NCBI GenBank assembly: GCA_947498625.1
Contig: CANMKR010000001.1
Span: 674,090-738,089, forward strand
Length of the DNA stretch: 64,000 nt
Source: an uncultured Kangiella sp.
GTDB lineage: Bacteria; Pseudomonadota; Gammaproteobacteria; Enterobacterales; Kangiellaceae
Reading direction: 5' to 3'
Notes under the pieces: generated by a model
Told to the model about the DNA's origin: nothing
The model's database searches: none
What the model saw: the letters and a program-made list of their open reading frames with translations, nothing else
Part shown: positions 8,339 through 19,275 of the stretch, piece by piece
Layout: each line of letters begins with the position of its first letter
How positions within the stretch are numbered: position 1 is the first letter of the stretch
Program-made: the position numbers and the translations under genes

Positions 8339-9286
8339 TTAGTCTAAGAACATTGTTGAGATAGATTCTTCGGTATTTACACGTCGAATCGACTCGCCTA
8401 ATAATGGTGCCAAGTCTAGAGAATGAATGCGGTCGCAGTTTTGCGCGGCATCTGATAAAGGTATGGTGTTGGTGATAACCAATTTATCCAAACCAGAACC
8501 GTTAATATTGTCGATGGCTTTGCCTGACAAAACTGGATGGGTTGCATAAGCAGATACGCTTTTAGCACCATGGTCTTTAAGAGCTTGAGCGGCTTGGCAA
8601 AGTGTACCAGCAGTATCGACCATATCATCAACAATCACACAATCGCGACCAGAAACGTCACCAATAATATTCATTACGCTGACTTCGTTAGCGCGCGGAC
8701 GACGCTTATCGATAATCGCTAAGTCTGCATCGTTTAAACGCTTAGCGATAGCACGAGCACGCACTACACCGCCAACGTCTGGCGAAACGACCATTAAGTT
8801 TTCGCTAGCATCTTGTAAAATGTGTTCAAGGAGAACTGGAGTCGCGTAAACATTGTCTACCGGAATATTGAAGAAGCCCTGGATCTGATCAGCGTGTAAA
8901 TCAACGGTTAATACACGGTCAAAGCCAACGCCGCCGATCATATCGGCAACCACTTTAGCACTGATGGGTACACGAGCTGAACGAACACGTCTATCTTGGC
9001 GTGCATAACCGTAGTAAGGAACCACTGCGGTGATACGCTTTGCTGAAGCACGCTTTAATGCGTCAGCCATAATGATCAATTCCATTAAATTGTCATTGGT
9101 TGGAGCGCAAGTTGATTGGATAATGAAAACGTCTTTACCGCGAACATTCTCTAAAACTTCTACACTGCACTCACCATCGCTAAAACGGTTGGTCGTGATA
9201 TTGCCTAATGGCACATTAAGGTATGAAGAAATACTAGCGGCAAGATCTGGTGTGGCATTACCACTAAACAGCATCAAGTCAGACAT
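8339..9286 (-). CDS. prs: Ribose-phosphate pyrophosphokinase
   Basis: The 315-residue enzyme makes PRPP from ribose 5-phosphate and ATP for purine, pyrimidine, His and Trp synthesis. The ATG giving [16 protein letters not shown] is chosen because it gives exactly the usual family length; a TTG five codons upstream is also in frame. The conserved blocks are present: [20 protein letters not shown] (ATP-binding), [11 protein letters not shown] and the PRPP loop [10 protein letters not shown]. No good Shine-Dalgarno site precedes the ATG. It follows tRNA-Gln on the minus strand, as in pseudomonads. Confidence 0.96.
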   Translation of the reverse strand: MSDLMLFSGNATPDLAASISSYLNVPLGNITTNRFSDGECSVEVLENVRGKDVFIIQSTCAPTNDNLMELIIMADALKRASAKRITAVVPYYGYARQDRRVRSARVPISAKVVADMIGGVGFDRVLTVDLHADQIQGFFNIPVDNVYATPVLLEHILQDASENLMVVSPDVGGVVRARAIAKRLNDADLAIIDKRRPRANEVSVMNIIGDVSGRDCVIVDDMVDTAGTLCQAAQALKDHGAKSVSAYATHPVLSGKAIDNINGSGLDKLVITNTIPLSDAAQNCDRIHSLDLAPLLGESIRRVNTEESISTMFLD

Positions 9287-9363
9287 GAAAAAAGGCCCCA
9301 AAAAGCAATAAAAATTGAAAAATTAAGTTTCAAGCAGTAGGGCTGGATAGTATAAGAAGAAAA

Positions 9364-9438
9364 TGGCAGGGGTAGCAGGATTTGAACCTACGAATGGCGG
9401 CATCAAAAGCCGCTGCCTTACCGCTTGGCGATACCCCT
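9364..9438 (-). tRNA. tRNA-Gln (anticodon TTG)
   Basis: On the minus strand the 75-nt gene has acceptor AGGGGTA/TACCCCT, D-arm TCGCCAAGCGGTAAGGCA, anticodon stem GCGGC/GCCGC around TTTTGAT (anticodon TTG), T arm GGTTCAAATCC, discriminator G and encoded CCA. The first pair is A1-U72 where E. coli has U1-A72. Its first two bases overlap the ispE stop codon, so it must be cut from the ispE-prs transcript. Confidence 0.95.
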
Positions 9439-10345
9439 ATTTTTTAAATTCCTCTATCAGCGGGGAGGTATTGATACCTTGAGCTTCAAGAGTTAACCAG
9501 CGCTGCTTGCACAGTGCCGATATTTTACTGGCTTCTCGCTCATTGTCAAAGGTTAAGAAGACACAACTTCCAGTACCTGTGAGCATGGCTTTACCGTATT
9601 GATTTAGAAACTCTAAAGCCTCTTTCACTTCAGGATAAAGCTCTGCAACAAGTGGTTGAAAGGCATTGTAACCCAAGCTTTCCAACTTCACCTCTGGGCG
9701 AGAGGCGCGTAATTTAATGGGTTTATCGTCTCTTGTCAACGCTGGATGCGAAAAAATTTTTCCGGTGTTGATAGAGCACTCAGGATAAACAATAAGATAG
9801 TGTTTTTGGGGCAACTTGGCTGCAGTTAAAATTTCTCCAATTCCTTCTGCCCAGGCGCTATAGCCATTGACAAAAACAGGAATATCGGCACCCAATTGTT
9901 CGCCCATGGCGCATAGATCAGAATTGGGTAAATCGAGCCCCCACAATGCATTTAAGGCTACTAAGGTAGTGGCAGCGTCAGAACTACCGCCGCCTAAGCC
10001 TGCTCCCGAGGGCATGCGCTTATTTAATTTAATGGTTGCGCCAAGCTGATGTTCTTTGGTTTTAGTTATTAATGCTTGGGCTGCTTGTATGACTAAGTTA
10101 TCTTCATTGGCCACTTCTTGATAGTCAGTTATTAGCTCTAATTGACCAGTTGTATTCGGTTTAATCCATAGCTCGTCACCAATATTTAGTAATTGAAATA
10201 AGGTCTGCAGATTATGATAACCATCGGCTCTTTGGCCTAAGATCCTTAGCTCAAGGTTCAGTTTTACTGGTGCTGGCCAATAGCTATAACCGTGTTCATC
10301 GGTAAAGCCTGTCGAATGAGTAAAGTGCAAGTTAGAAGGCGTCAA
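9437..10345 (-). CDS. ispE: 4-diphosphocytidyl-2-C-methyl-D-erythritol kinase
   Basis: This 302-residue GHMP kinase phosphorylates CDP-methylerythritol in the MEP isoprenoid pathway. The family N-terminus is visible as WPAPVKLNLELRILGQRADGYH, and the ATP loop as PSGAGLGGGSSDAA. The later motif LTGTGSCVF matches the third GHMP motif. A TTG at 10343-10345 is the only plausible start upstream of the conserved block and adds about 22 residues, slightly long for the family. It lies 26 bp after lolB; its TAG stop overlaps the tRNA-Gln 5' end by two bases. Confidence 0.95.
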   Translation of the reverse strand: MTPSNLHFTHSTGFTDEHGYSYWPAPVKLNLELRILGQRADGYHNLQTLFQLLNIGDELWIKPNTTGQLELITDYQEVANEDNLVIQAAQALITKTKEHQLGATIKLNKRMPSGAGLGGGSSDAATTLVALNALWGLDLPNSDLCAMGEQLGADIPVFVNGYSAWAEGIGEILTAAKLPQKHYLIVYPECSINTGKIFSHPALTRDDKPIKLRASRPEVKLESLGYNAFQPLVAELYPEVKEALEFLNQYGKAMLTGTGSCVFLTFDNEREASKISALCKQRWLTLEAQGINTSPLIEEFKK

Positions 10346-10371
10346 CTAAAGATCCCAATTATAATTCCCAA

Positions 10372-11001
10372 CTATAGTTCCCAACTACGAATAGAGAGTA
10401 TCAATTTATTATCGCCTTCAATAATACGAATTTTCGCAGGCATTTTCTTGTTATCACTCGATAGGTATTTCTCGTAACTGACATTAAACACTTTATTCGG
10501 ATCTATCGAGCTTTGTTCGATATAGGTTAGCGATTGCAAAGTACCATCGGCATTGATGGCGATTTTATCTCTGCCAACACCTGTGGGTACGCCCTTTATC
10601 CAGTCTGATAAATAGTTTAACGGTAATTTCCAGCCTAAAGTCTCTGCAATTAATAGGCTAGCATTTGGACCTTCAAAAAAACGTTCGTCAGCAGTTTCCA
10701 AGCTAGTCCAATCCGGAGTGGAGTTCATTAAGGCATAAGTATTACCAAAAGCGCCATACATCCGGAACTTAAAACTTTTATAATCATTTTGCTGCCAGTG
10801 GAAATTACTGGAAAAGCTATCTTGCGGATTACTAATACCAATGCGGCCTTTTAGAGCAAAGGTTTGAATAGGCTTTAATGCTTTATAGTTTGCTTGCCAT
10901 AAAGGATCATCCCATTCAGTGGTTGCTTGTGGGATTCTCTTGTGATCACAGGCTTGCAGCAAAAAACTAACAAAGATAAGCGCTATAAATTTCGTATTCA
11001 T
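10372..11001 (-). CDS. lolB: Outer-membrane lipoprotein insertion factor LolB
   Basis: The 209-residue lipoprotein receives lipoproteins from LolA and inserts them into the outer membrane. It starts with a lipoprotein signal ending in the lipobox LLQAC (Cys about residue 18). The LolB fold is indicated by FALKGRIGI, FHWQQNDYKSFKFRMYGAFG and the GWKLPLNYLSDWIKG block. The gene sits 3 bp after the TPR lipoprotein gene and 26 bp before ispE, the usual lolB-ispE pairing, so one operon is likely. Confidence 0.93.
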   Translation of the reverse strand: MNTKFIALIFVSFLLQACDHKRIPQATTEWDDPLWQANYKALKPIQTFALKGRIGISNPQDSFSSNFHWQQNDYKSFKFRMYGAFGNTYALMNSTPDWTSLETADERFFEGPNASLLIAETLGWKLPLNYLSDWIKGVPTGVGRDKIAINADGTLQSLTYIEQSSIDPNKVFNVSYEKYLSSDNKKMPAKIRIIEGDNKLILSIRSWEL

Positions 11002-11004
11002 GAA

Positions 11005-13059
11005 TTAAGGCAATAAATTGGCTTCTGGGAAGCGTAGTAGCGTGTCGCGAATATATAAGTTAGAGGGCTCTTGTTGCAAGGCCTTTTTCCAGATAGCAAT
11101 CGCTTTTTCTGTTTGTCCCATTTGCCATAAGACTTCGCCAAGATGAGCTGCTATTTCTGGAACGGGCGCTTTGTCGTAGGAGAGTTGAATGTATTTTAAT
11201 GCTTGCTCTAAATTGCCGAGGCGATATTGAATCCAGCCCATTGAGTCTAAAATGGCATCATTATCGGGTTCAGCTTGATAAGCGGACTCGATGAGCTTTT
11301 TAGCTTCATCTAAGCTTTTATTGGTGTCAGCTAAGGTGTAACCCAATGCATTTTGTGCATCAACATTATCCGGGGCAATACTTAATAAATAGCGTAAATC
11401 TGTTTCCAATCGGTCATATCGTTTTAAAGGCTCATTCGATAAAGCTCGCGCATATAACAAGTCTAAGTCTTCTGGAAAGGCCTTAACTTCTTTATTAAGC
11501 ACGTCAAAAATTAATTCATAAGCTTTTTCTTGGGTTAAAATATTCACAGCGCTGAAGGTAACTTCTTTACGTAAGTCTTGATCGGGAGCTTGCTGTTGTA
11601 GTTGATGAACCTTAGCTAAAAAATCGGTTTGCGATAAGGTTTTATCGGCAAGCAATAACTGTAAATAGTAAATAGTGCCATTGTTGGGCTCTAACTGAAT
11701 GGCTGATTCAAGTCTGGATTTAGCTAATTGATATTGCTCATACTCTAATAAATAATTAACTTCATATTTCAGTAGCATCTGTCGTTGATTAAAATCAACT
11801 AAGGATTGCGCTTTTTGTAAGCTTTCTGCGCCAACGCGATACATTTTTTTATTAGCATAAATCGTCGCCATCCGCTGACGAGCTTCTAAAAAGTACTGGC
11901 TCACTGGAACCATTTCAAAGCAGCTTAAACTTCTAACGATGTCATCATTACGCTCTGCCGAATCGGCACAGTAAAAAGCGCTAGCTTCTTTACGGTAATC
12001 ATCAATGGCTAGTTGATAAAAGATATCAGTCGCTTGTTGATATTTTTTATTGGCAAAGTGACTTCCTGCTAACAGAAACTGAGCTTCGGAATTATCAGGC
12101 TCTGAATCTACTATTCTTTGGAAGCCAATGGTTGCTGAGGAATAATCTTTTTGTCGGTAGGCGAAGTTGGCCAACTCTGAGATTTGATCTTTGCTTAGAG
12201 CTTGCTGGGATAAAATTTTATTTAAATAATCCGTACTGTTTTCTACGGAAATCAGCCTTAAGGCTTTAACTTTAGTATTAATGGCCGCAATAAAGCCCGG
12301 GTTCTTCTCAATAACGCCATCTAATAGGCTATGAATGCGGGCTAATTTAGTTAGTGGGCCTCGACTATTTAGATGCAAATAGGCTTCGGCGGTTTGCGTG
12401 CTATCGCCATAAAAAGACTGGGGGTTTTCTGTATTATATCGCTCTAAGAGAGAAGCCAGTCCTAATTGTTGGTGCTCCAACCCTTGTTGATCCAGGGTTT
12501 TGGAAAAAGCTAAGGTCAACAAATCGTTGAAACTATTTTTGAGTACACTGGCAGAAACCTGATAGCTTGAATCAGCGTCATCGGGCGAGCTTATTTCTAT
12601 TGGAAAGAGTGACAATAAATGATTGTAAGCCTCTTCATATTGAGATTTATGCAATGCAATTAATAGGGCAATTCTTTTTGGGGCGCTGGAATCAGGTGCG
12701 CTGCTTTGCCATATATCTAGAGCTTTTTCGGCGGCAATAAAGTCTTTTTGAAATAATGCTATTTTGGTACTAAGAGCAGCAATTTTCGGGCTTTGAGTTT
12801 TTTCTAAAGCATCTTGATAATTGCTTTGGGCTATATCTAGGAATTGTTTTTTTTCTGCCAGCCTTGCTAATAAGATGGAGTAGTACAACTGACTACGTTG
12901 ATCAGCACTTAAATGGCTAACATCAATAGCAGCGGGTGCCATAGTTTTGGTGGATTTAGTTTCATTGGGTAAAAGCTTTGGTGAAGACGCGCAAGCAGCG
13001 AGCATCAGTGTGCCAATAGCCAATAGCAAAAGGTGTTTATTGCGCAATGAAAAATCCAC
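11005..13059 (-). CDS. TPR-repeat lipoprotein upstream of lolB
   Basis: The 684-residue protein has a lipoprotein signal with lipobox LAAC (Cys about residue 23) and many tetratricopeptide repeats through its length; the best are near the C-terminus (NVDAQNALGYTLADTNKSLD, ILDSMGWIQYRLGNLEQAL, PEIAAHLGEVLWQMGQ). The same kind of TPR protein precedes lolB in pseudomonads. It is probably an outer-membrane lipoprotein acting as a scaffold; the precise partner is unknown. It leads the tpr-lolB-ispE unit and is divergent from hemA. Confidence 0.85.
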   Translation of the reverse strand: MDFSLRNKHLLLLAIGTLMLAACASSPKLLPNETKSTKTMAPAAIDVSHLSADQRSQLYYSILLARLAEKKQFLDIAQSNYQDALEKTQSPKIAALSTKIALFQKDFIAAEKALDIWQSSAPDSSAPKRIALLIALHKSQYEEAYNHLLSLFPIEISSPDDADSSYQVSASVLKNSFNDLLTLAFSKTLDQQGLEHQQLGLASLLERYNTENPQSFYGDSTQTAEAYLHLNSRGPLTKLARIHSLLDGVIEKNPGFIAAINTKVKALRLISVENSTDYLNKILSQQALSKDQISELANFAYRQKDYSSATIGFQRIVDSEPDNSEAQFLLAGSHFANKKYQQATDIFYQLAIDDYRKEASAFYCADSAERNDDIVRSLSCFEMVPVSQYFLEARQRMATIYANKKMYRVGAESLQKAQSLVDFNQRQMLLKYEVNYLLEYEQYQLAKSRLESAIQLEPNNGTIYYLQLLLADKTLSQTDFLAKVHQLQQQAPDQDLRKEVTFSAVNILTQEKAYELIFDVLNKEVKAFPEDLDLLYARALSNEPLKRYDRLETDLRYLLSIAPDNVDAQNALGYTLADTNKSLDEAKKLIESAYQAEPDNDAILDSMGWIQYRLGNLEQALKYIQLSYDKAPVPEIAAHLGEVLWQMGQTEKAIAIWKKALQQEPSNLYIRDTLLRFPEANLLP

Positions 13060-13152
13060 TCGAACTCATAAAAAGTTAGATTATCAGTTTTGCTTTTGAA
13101 AAACAGTGAATTTTTATAAAACTATCAACTTAAGTGAGAATAGCTATTAATC

Positions 13153-13181
13153 TCGCAGATAATATTTGCCGATGCTATAAT
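13153..13181 (+). promoter_or_regulatory. Probable hemA promoter
   Basis: TATAAT at 13176-13181 is followed by a GC-rich discriminator (TCGCGCC). The -35 at 17 bp (TCGCAG, 13153-13158) is poor. The expected start near 13188 gives a leader of about 40 nt before hemA. Confidence 0.5.
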
Positions 13182-13230
13182 TCGCGCCATTAAAGCATTT
13201 CGAACATTTCTGGAAACAATTTAACGCCCT

Positions 13231-14532
13231 ATGTCATTGATATCTTTGGGAATTAACCACAAGACTGCGCCGGTATCGGTGCGGGAAAAAGCAGCCTTTG
13301 CTGAGCATGAATTAGCTCAAGCTATGGCTGATTTGCAGTCTTGGTTAAATCAAGAGTTATCAACTGGCCTACAAAAGCCCTCAGAGGTTGCGATTATTTC
13401 AACCTGTAATAGGGTTGAGTTTTACATAAATGCCACGGGCTGTGCGCCTGAAATAGTCGTGGAGCAAACCAAATCTTGGCTACAGAACTATAACCAGCTG
13501 GAAGAGAAGCTTGATTCTTATTTGTATCTTCATAGCAATCTAGAAGCGGTAAGTCACATTATGCGAGTGGCTAGCGGTTTAGATTCTATGGTACTGGGTG
13601 AGCCACAAATTTTAGGTCAGCTAAAAGCGGTTTACCAAAAAGCTAAGCGGGCAGGCACTTTGGGTGTGGATATAGAACGCTTATTTCAAAAAGCCTTTTC
13701 TGCTGCTAAAAAAGTTCGTCATGATACGGATATTGGAACCAATCCAGTATCGGTTGCCTTTGCGGCAGTTAATTTGGCCAAACACATCTTTGCAGATTTT
13801 TCCGAGTTAACGGTATTGTTTGTCGGCGCAGGTGAGACCATTGAATTGGCAGCAAGGCATTTGCAACAACAAACCGTAGGGCAAATGCTAATGGCCAATA
13901 GAACTTTGGCTAATGCACAGAAATTGGCGCAAGAGTTTTCCGGTCAGGCCATCGGTTTAGAAGCCATTCCTCACTTTTTCTCACAAGCGGATATAGTGAT
14001 TTCTTCCACCGGTAGTATGTTACCGATCATTGGTAAGGGTATGGTGGAAGAGGCGCTAAAAAAACGCAGACGCAAAAGCATCTTTATGGTGGATTTAGCC
14101 GTACCAAGAGATATAGAGGCTTCAGTTGCCGATTTGGATGATGTGTATCTTTATACCGTTGATGACTTAGAAGGTGTTATTCAAGACAATATGCAGGCTC
14201 GACAGGAGGCTGCCACTCAAGCTGAAGCTATTATCTTGCCTTTTGTTGAATCTTATTGGCAATGGCTGGAGAATCAGAAAAAGCATGATACAGTGCGTGA
14301 TTTGCAAAAGAAATATCAACAAATTGCAACACAAGAGTTGCAAAGAGCTAAAGCGCAATTGCAAAATGATGCTCAAGCAGAGGATGCACTTGACGCCTTA
14401 GCGCATCGTTTATTAAAAAAGTTTATGCATCAACCGTTGGTCTGGCTGCGTCAAGAATCGAACTCAGAATCAACAGTGGAAATTGAACAGGATGATTTGT
14501 TGCGTGAGATTTTTAAACTTGATGATGACTAA
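13231..14532 (+). CDS. hemA: Glutamyl-tRNA reductase
   Basis: The 433-residue enzyme reduces glutamyl-tRNA to glutamate-1-semialdehyde, the first step of C5 haem synthesis. Family marks: GINHKTAPVSVREK at the N-terminus, the catalytic Cys59 in STCNRVEFY, GLDSMVLGEPQILGQLK, and the NADPH domain VGAGETIELAARHL. The C-terminal dimerisation helices end at LDDD. No Shine-Dalgarno site is visible before the ATG. It is followed by prfA and prmC, the standard hemA-prfA-prmC order, and is divergent from the TPR-lolB unit. Confidence 0.97.
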   Translation: MSLISLGINHKTAPVSVREKAAFAEHELAQAMADLQSWLNQELSTGLQKPSEVAIISTCNRVEFYINATGCAPEIVVEQTKSWLQNYNQLEEKLDSYLYLHSNLEAVSHIMRVASGLDSMVLGEPQILGQLKAVYQKAKRAGTLGVDIERLFQKAFSAAKKVRHDTDIGTNPVSVAFAAVNLAKHIFADFSELTVLFVGAGETIELAARHLQQQTVGQMLMANRTLANAQKLAQEFSGQAIGLEAIPHFFSQADIVISSTGSMLPIIGKGMVEEALKKRRRKSIFMVDLAVPRDIEASVADLDDVYLYTVDDLEGVIQDNMQARQEAATQAEAIILPFVESYWQWLENQKKHDTVRDLQKKYQQIATQELQRAKAQLQNDAQAEDALDALAHRLLKKFMHQPLVWLRQESNSESTVEIEQDDLLREIFKLDDD

Positions 14533-14566
14533 CAAAAAATAATAGCGATAGGAAAATAATTTACCC

Positions 14567-15661
14567 ATGTTGCAAGAATCCGTTATAGAAAAGTTACAAG
14601 GCTTGGTTGACCGTCATGAAGAGTTGAGTGCTTTATTGGGCGATCCAGATGTGATCACCGATCAGAATAAGTTTAGAGATTTATCTAAAGAATATTCGGC
14701 GCTTGAAGAAGTGGTTGCAGGTTTCCAAAAATATCAAGAAGCAATTGACGGTTTGGCTACAGCTGAAGAAATGCTGGGTGATAGTGATCCTGATATGCGC
14801 GAAATGGCGCAAGAAGAATTAAAAGAATATAAAGGCTTATTGGTAGACTTAGAAGATCAGCTACAAAAGTTATTACTACCAAAAGATCCGAATGACGATA
14901 AAAATACTTTCTTAGAAATTCGCGCTGGCACTGGTGGTGATGAAGCCGCAATTTTTGTTGGTGATTTATTCCGTATGTACTCTAAGTACGCAGAAAAGAA
15001 ACGCTGGCAGGTTGAAGTAATGAACGAAAACCGTAGTGATCAGGGCGGTTACAAAGAAATTATTATGCGCATCAGCGGTGATATGGTTTATTCGCGTTTG
15101 AAATTTGAATCAGGCGCTCATCGTGTGCAGCGAGTCCCAGAAACTGAATCTCAAGGCCGTATTCATACTTCAGCTTGCACAGTTGCAATTATGCCAGAAG
15201 CCGATGCTGTGGATGCTATTGAAATTAATCCGGCGGATTTGCGAGTCGATACCTTCCGCGCTTCCGGCGCAGGTGGTCAGCACGTTAATAAAACGGATTC
15301 AGCGATTCGCCTTACTCACTTACCAACTGGGGTAGTAGTGGAATGTCAGGATGAGCGTTCGCAACATAAAAATAAAGCCAAAGCCATGGCCATGTTGCAA
15401 GCTAGAATTCAAGCGGCGGAAGATGCTAAAGCACAAAAAGAACAAACCGAAATGCGCCGTAATTTAGTAGGTACAGGTGATCGCTCAGATCGAATTCGTA
15501 CTTATAACTATCCGCAAGGCCGCATGACTGACCATCGTATTAATTTAACTCTGTACAAGTTAGATGAAATTATGGAAGGGGATATCGATCAGATTGTTGA
15601 ACCATTAGTGGCTGAGAATCAAGCTGACCAATTAGCTGCACTTGCAGAATCAGCTCACTAG
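14567..15661 (+). CDS. prfA: Peptide chain release factor 1
   Basis: The 364-residue protein reads UAA and UAG stop codons. The GGQ motif is at residues 236-238 in [14 protein letters not shown], and the codon-reading P-x-T motif is PET at 191-193. The C-terminal domain shows the typical [17 protein letters not shown] and [16 protein letters not shown]. It is placed between hemA and prmC, whose product methylates the Gln of GGQ, so substrate and modifier are adjacent. An AGGA lies somewhat far (13 nt) from the ATG. Confidence 0.98.
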   Translation: MLQESVIEKLQGLVDRHEELSALLGDPDVITDQNKFRDLSKEYSALEEVVAGFQKYQEAIDGLATAEEMLGDSDPDMREMAQEELKEYKGLLVDLEDQLQKLLLPKDPNDDKNTFLEIRAGTGGDEAAIFVGDLFRMYSKYAEKKRWQVEVMNENRSDQGGYKEIIMRISGDMVYSRLKFESGAHRVQRVPETESQGRIHTSACTVAIMPEADAVDAIEINPADLRVDTFRASGAGGQHVNKTDSAIRLTHLPTGVVVECQDERSQHKNKAKAMAMLQARIQAAEDAKAQKEQTEMRRNLVGTGDRSDRIRTYNYPQGRMTDHRINLTLYKLDEIMEGDIDQIVEPLVAENQADQLAALAESAH

Positions 15662-15678
15662 AATTATGAGGAGCCTTA

Positions 15679-16533
15679 GTGTTCCAGTCTTCTAAAACGA
15701 TTAAGGAATATTTAACAGCTGCAACTCAAGAGTTGCAAGCTGTTACCGATGAACGAGAATCTCAATTAGAGGCAGAACTTTTATTAGCATTTAGCCTGCA
15801 AAAAAGTCGGACTTGGCTAAAGACTTGGCCGGAATTTCAATTAACCAATGATGATGATCAGTTATTCTGTCAATTAATAGAAAGAAGATTAACTGGTGAG
15901 CCGTTAGCTTATATTATCGGTTCGCAAGATTTTTGGACTTTTAGCCTGAAAGTCACTCAAGACACTCTTGTTCCAAGGCCTGAAACTGAATTATTAGTCG
16001 AGCTAGCCCTTGAAAAAATTCCTTTGGAAGGCGACTTTAATGTGGTTGATTTAGGTACTGGTAGTGGCGCTATAGCTTGTGCATTAGCCAGTGAACGATC
16101 CCAAGCTACCATTTTTGCGCTAGATTTTAGTGAGAAGGCATTAGCTGTTGCACTGCAAAACGTCGACGATTTAAGTCTTGCTAATGTTCAGTGTCTGCAA
16201 AATTCTTGGTTAGATAATTGGCAAAAGGGCCAACTCGATTTAATTGTATCAAACCCTCCTTATGTTGCCGCAGGCGACCCTCATTTAAAGGATTTAAGCT
16301 TTGAACCTTATTCCGCTTTGGTGGCTCAAGATAATGGTTACGCGGATATTAGAACCATTGCTGAGCAAGCAAAGGCCATTTTAAGCAGCAATGGCTATTT
16401 GATGTTTGAGCATGGGTTTGAACAAGCACAAACCATTCAGTCCATATTGCTTGAATTAGGCTATAGGGAAATTGAAACCTTTCAAGATCTTGCCGGACTT
16501 GATCGGGTGACTATCGCAAAACTAATCAATTAG
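15679..16533 (+). CDS. prmC: Release-factor glutamine methyltransferase
   Basis: The 284-residue enzyme methylates the Gln of the GGQ motif in RF1 and RF2 with SAM. The N-terminal helical domain is followed by the SAM loop VDLGTGSGAIACAL and the catalytic VSNPPYVA. A GTG start is used, preceded by a GAGGAG site 6 bp upstream. It is 17 bp after prfA. Nothing unusual was seen. Confidence 0.96.
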   Translation: MFQSSKTIKEYLTAATQELQAVTDERESQLEAELLLAFSLQKSRTWLKTWPEFQLTNDDDQLFCQLIERRLTGEPLAYIIGSQDFWTFSLKVTQDTLVPRPETELLVELALEKIPLEGDFNVVDLGTGSGAIACALASERSQATIFALDFSEKALAVALQNVDDLSLANVQCLQNSWLDNWQKGQLDLIVSNPPYVAAGDPHLKDLSFEPYSALVAQDNGYADIRTIAEQAKAILSSNGYLMFEHGFEQAQTIQSILLELGYREIETFQDLAGLDRVTIAKLIN

Positions 16534-17848
<1,315 letters not shown>

Positions 17849-17862
17849 TTAAAGTTTACAAT

Positions 17863-17890
17863 AAAAATCGGGCTTCAAGCCCGATTTTTT
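17863..17890 (+). terminator. Strong intrinsic terminator between mreB and mreC
   Basis: A 13-bp stem AAAAATCGGGCTT / AAGCCCGATTTTT around a C ends in a six-T run (17885-17890). It is symmetric and would work in both directions. It implies that mreCD depend on readthrough or on a separate promoter in the 65 bp before mreC. Confidence 0.9.
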
Positions 17891-17955
17891 ATATGATGGT
17901 TTTATTAAAATACAGTATTAAAAAATAGTAATTAAATAGTTAGGGGTAGTTAGCT

Positions 17956-18801
17956 ATTAAAACAATATTCACTCAAGGTCCTTCTTTATTAATCCAATTA
18001 TTATTGGTGCTTATAACTTGCTCTAGCATGATGGTACTTGATTACCGCTACCAATATTTGAACTCAGTACGCAGTACTTTTTCAACATTGGCTTCTCCAG
18101 TTTATTATGTAGCAAATTTACCCAGTGAAATCAGCGTTTGGGCAGATGATAACATTGTCAGTCGAGCTGATTTGATCGATGAGAATCAAAACTTAAAAGA
18201 TCAGCTGATGATACTAAAAGCACAGAACCAGCGATTGGTAGGTTTAGAATCAGATAATGCTCAATTACGTAAACTACTTAATTCATCAAGAAAATTAAAA
18301 GGTAAACGCCTGATTGCGGAAATTATTAATGTGAACACTAATAATTATGCGCAAGAAATCATGGTCAACAAAGGCTCGAGTGATGGATTATACGTTGGTC
18401 AGTCCGCTGTCGATTCTGATGGTGTTATGGGACAGGTAATTGAAGTGACCCTATTTTGGAGTCGAATTATTTTGATTAATGATCCCAATCATGCCATTCC
18501 AGTTAAAAATAATCGAAATGGTATTCGGGCGATAGCAAGAGGTAATGGTCTTAACTTAAATGTTATGCATTTACCAAGTACCATCGATATTAAGCAAGGT
18601 GATTTATTATTAAGTTCGGGTTTGGGTGAAAAATTTCCTGATGGTTACCCTGTCGCCAAAGTAGTGTCAGTGACTAAAAATTCGGATCAACCTTATTTAG
18701 AAGTTATTGCGGAGCCGACAGCCAATATCAATACAGCAGATCATGTGTTGCTACTTTGGGAAACAGCAACCCAAGAGTTGGAGGCAACCAATGAGCAATA
18801 G
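17956..18801 (+). CDS. mreC: Rod-shape determining protein MreC, AUU start
   Basis: The 281-residue protein links MreB to periplasmic synthesis enzymes. Homology to E. coli MreC starts at MKPIFSRGPSL; here the same frame reads ATT AAA ACA ATA TTC ACT CAA GGT. No ATG, GTG or TTG lies between the in-frame stop at 17947 and this block; the next such codon (TTG 18004) would delete it and part of the membrane span. ATT at 17956 has AGGGG nine bases upstream. After the membrane helix comes a coiled coil (about 65-105) and the beta domain ending in HVLLLW. It overlaps mreD by 11 bp. The start is inferred; the gene is certain. Confidence 0.9.
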   Translation: MKTIFTQGPSLLIQLLLVLITCSSMMVLDYRYQYLNSVRSTFSTLASPVYYVANLPSEISVWADDNIVSRADLIDENQNLKDQLMILKAQNQRLVGLESDNAQLRKLLNSSRKLKGKRLIAEIINVNTNNYAQEIMVNKGSSDGLYVGQSAVDSDGVMGQVIEVTLFWSRIILINDPNHAIPVKNNRNGIRAIARGNGLNLNVMHLPSTIDIKQGDLLLSSGLGEKFPDGYPVAKVVSVTKNSDQPYLEVIAEPTANINTADHVLLLWETATQELEATNEQ

Positions 18802-19273
18802 CAAAAGAGGGACCTGGTTAATATTGCTGTCTTTAACGGTAGCCATGGTTTTAACTTTGTTTCCGATGCCTGACTCATGGCAAATTTGGCGACCATCTTG
18901 GGTTATGTTGGTATTGAGCTTTTGGGTCTTATATATTCCGGAAAGAGTCGGTTTGTTTTGGGCATTGATAGTTGGTCTAATGCTGGACGTGATTTTAAAT
19001 ACCAGTATGGGCTTGCATGGATTTGCATTGGCAATCACTACTTTCATTCTGCAATTATTGTATAAGAGAATTCGTCTCTTCCCTTTATGGAAACAAGGCC
19101 TATCACTAGCTATCGTAAGTGCGGTTTATTTAGCTATAACCTATTGGTTAGGACGTTTAACGGGTAAGTCAATTGATACATTGCCATGGATCGGAATTGT
19201 CTTAAATGGAATCTTATGGCCTTGGATTTATCTGCTATTAAAGCAAATCGCGGGTTATTTTAAGGTTAAATAA
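18791..19273 (+). CDS. mreD: Rod-shape determining membrane protein MreD
   Basis: The 160-residue inner-membrane protein has five to six hydrophobic spans and the family phrases PSWVMLVLSFWVLYIPERVG and GLMLDVILNTSMGLHGFA. The ATG at 18791 gives MSNSKRGTW and overlaps the mreC end by 11 bp, indicating translational coupling. It works with MreBC in the elongasome. maf begins 2 bp after its stop. Confidence 0.94.
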   Translation: MSNSKRGTWLILLSLTVAMVLTLFPMPDSWQIWRPSWVMLVLSFWVLYIPERVGLFWALIVGLMLDVILNTSMGLHGFALAITTFILQLLYKRIRLFPLWKQGLSLAIVSAVYLAITYWLGRLTGKSIDTLPWIGIVLNGILWPWIYLLLKQIAGYFKVK

Positions 19274-19275
19274 AG

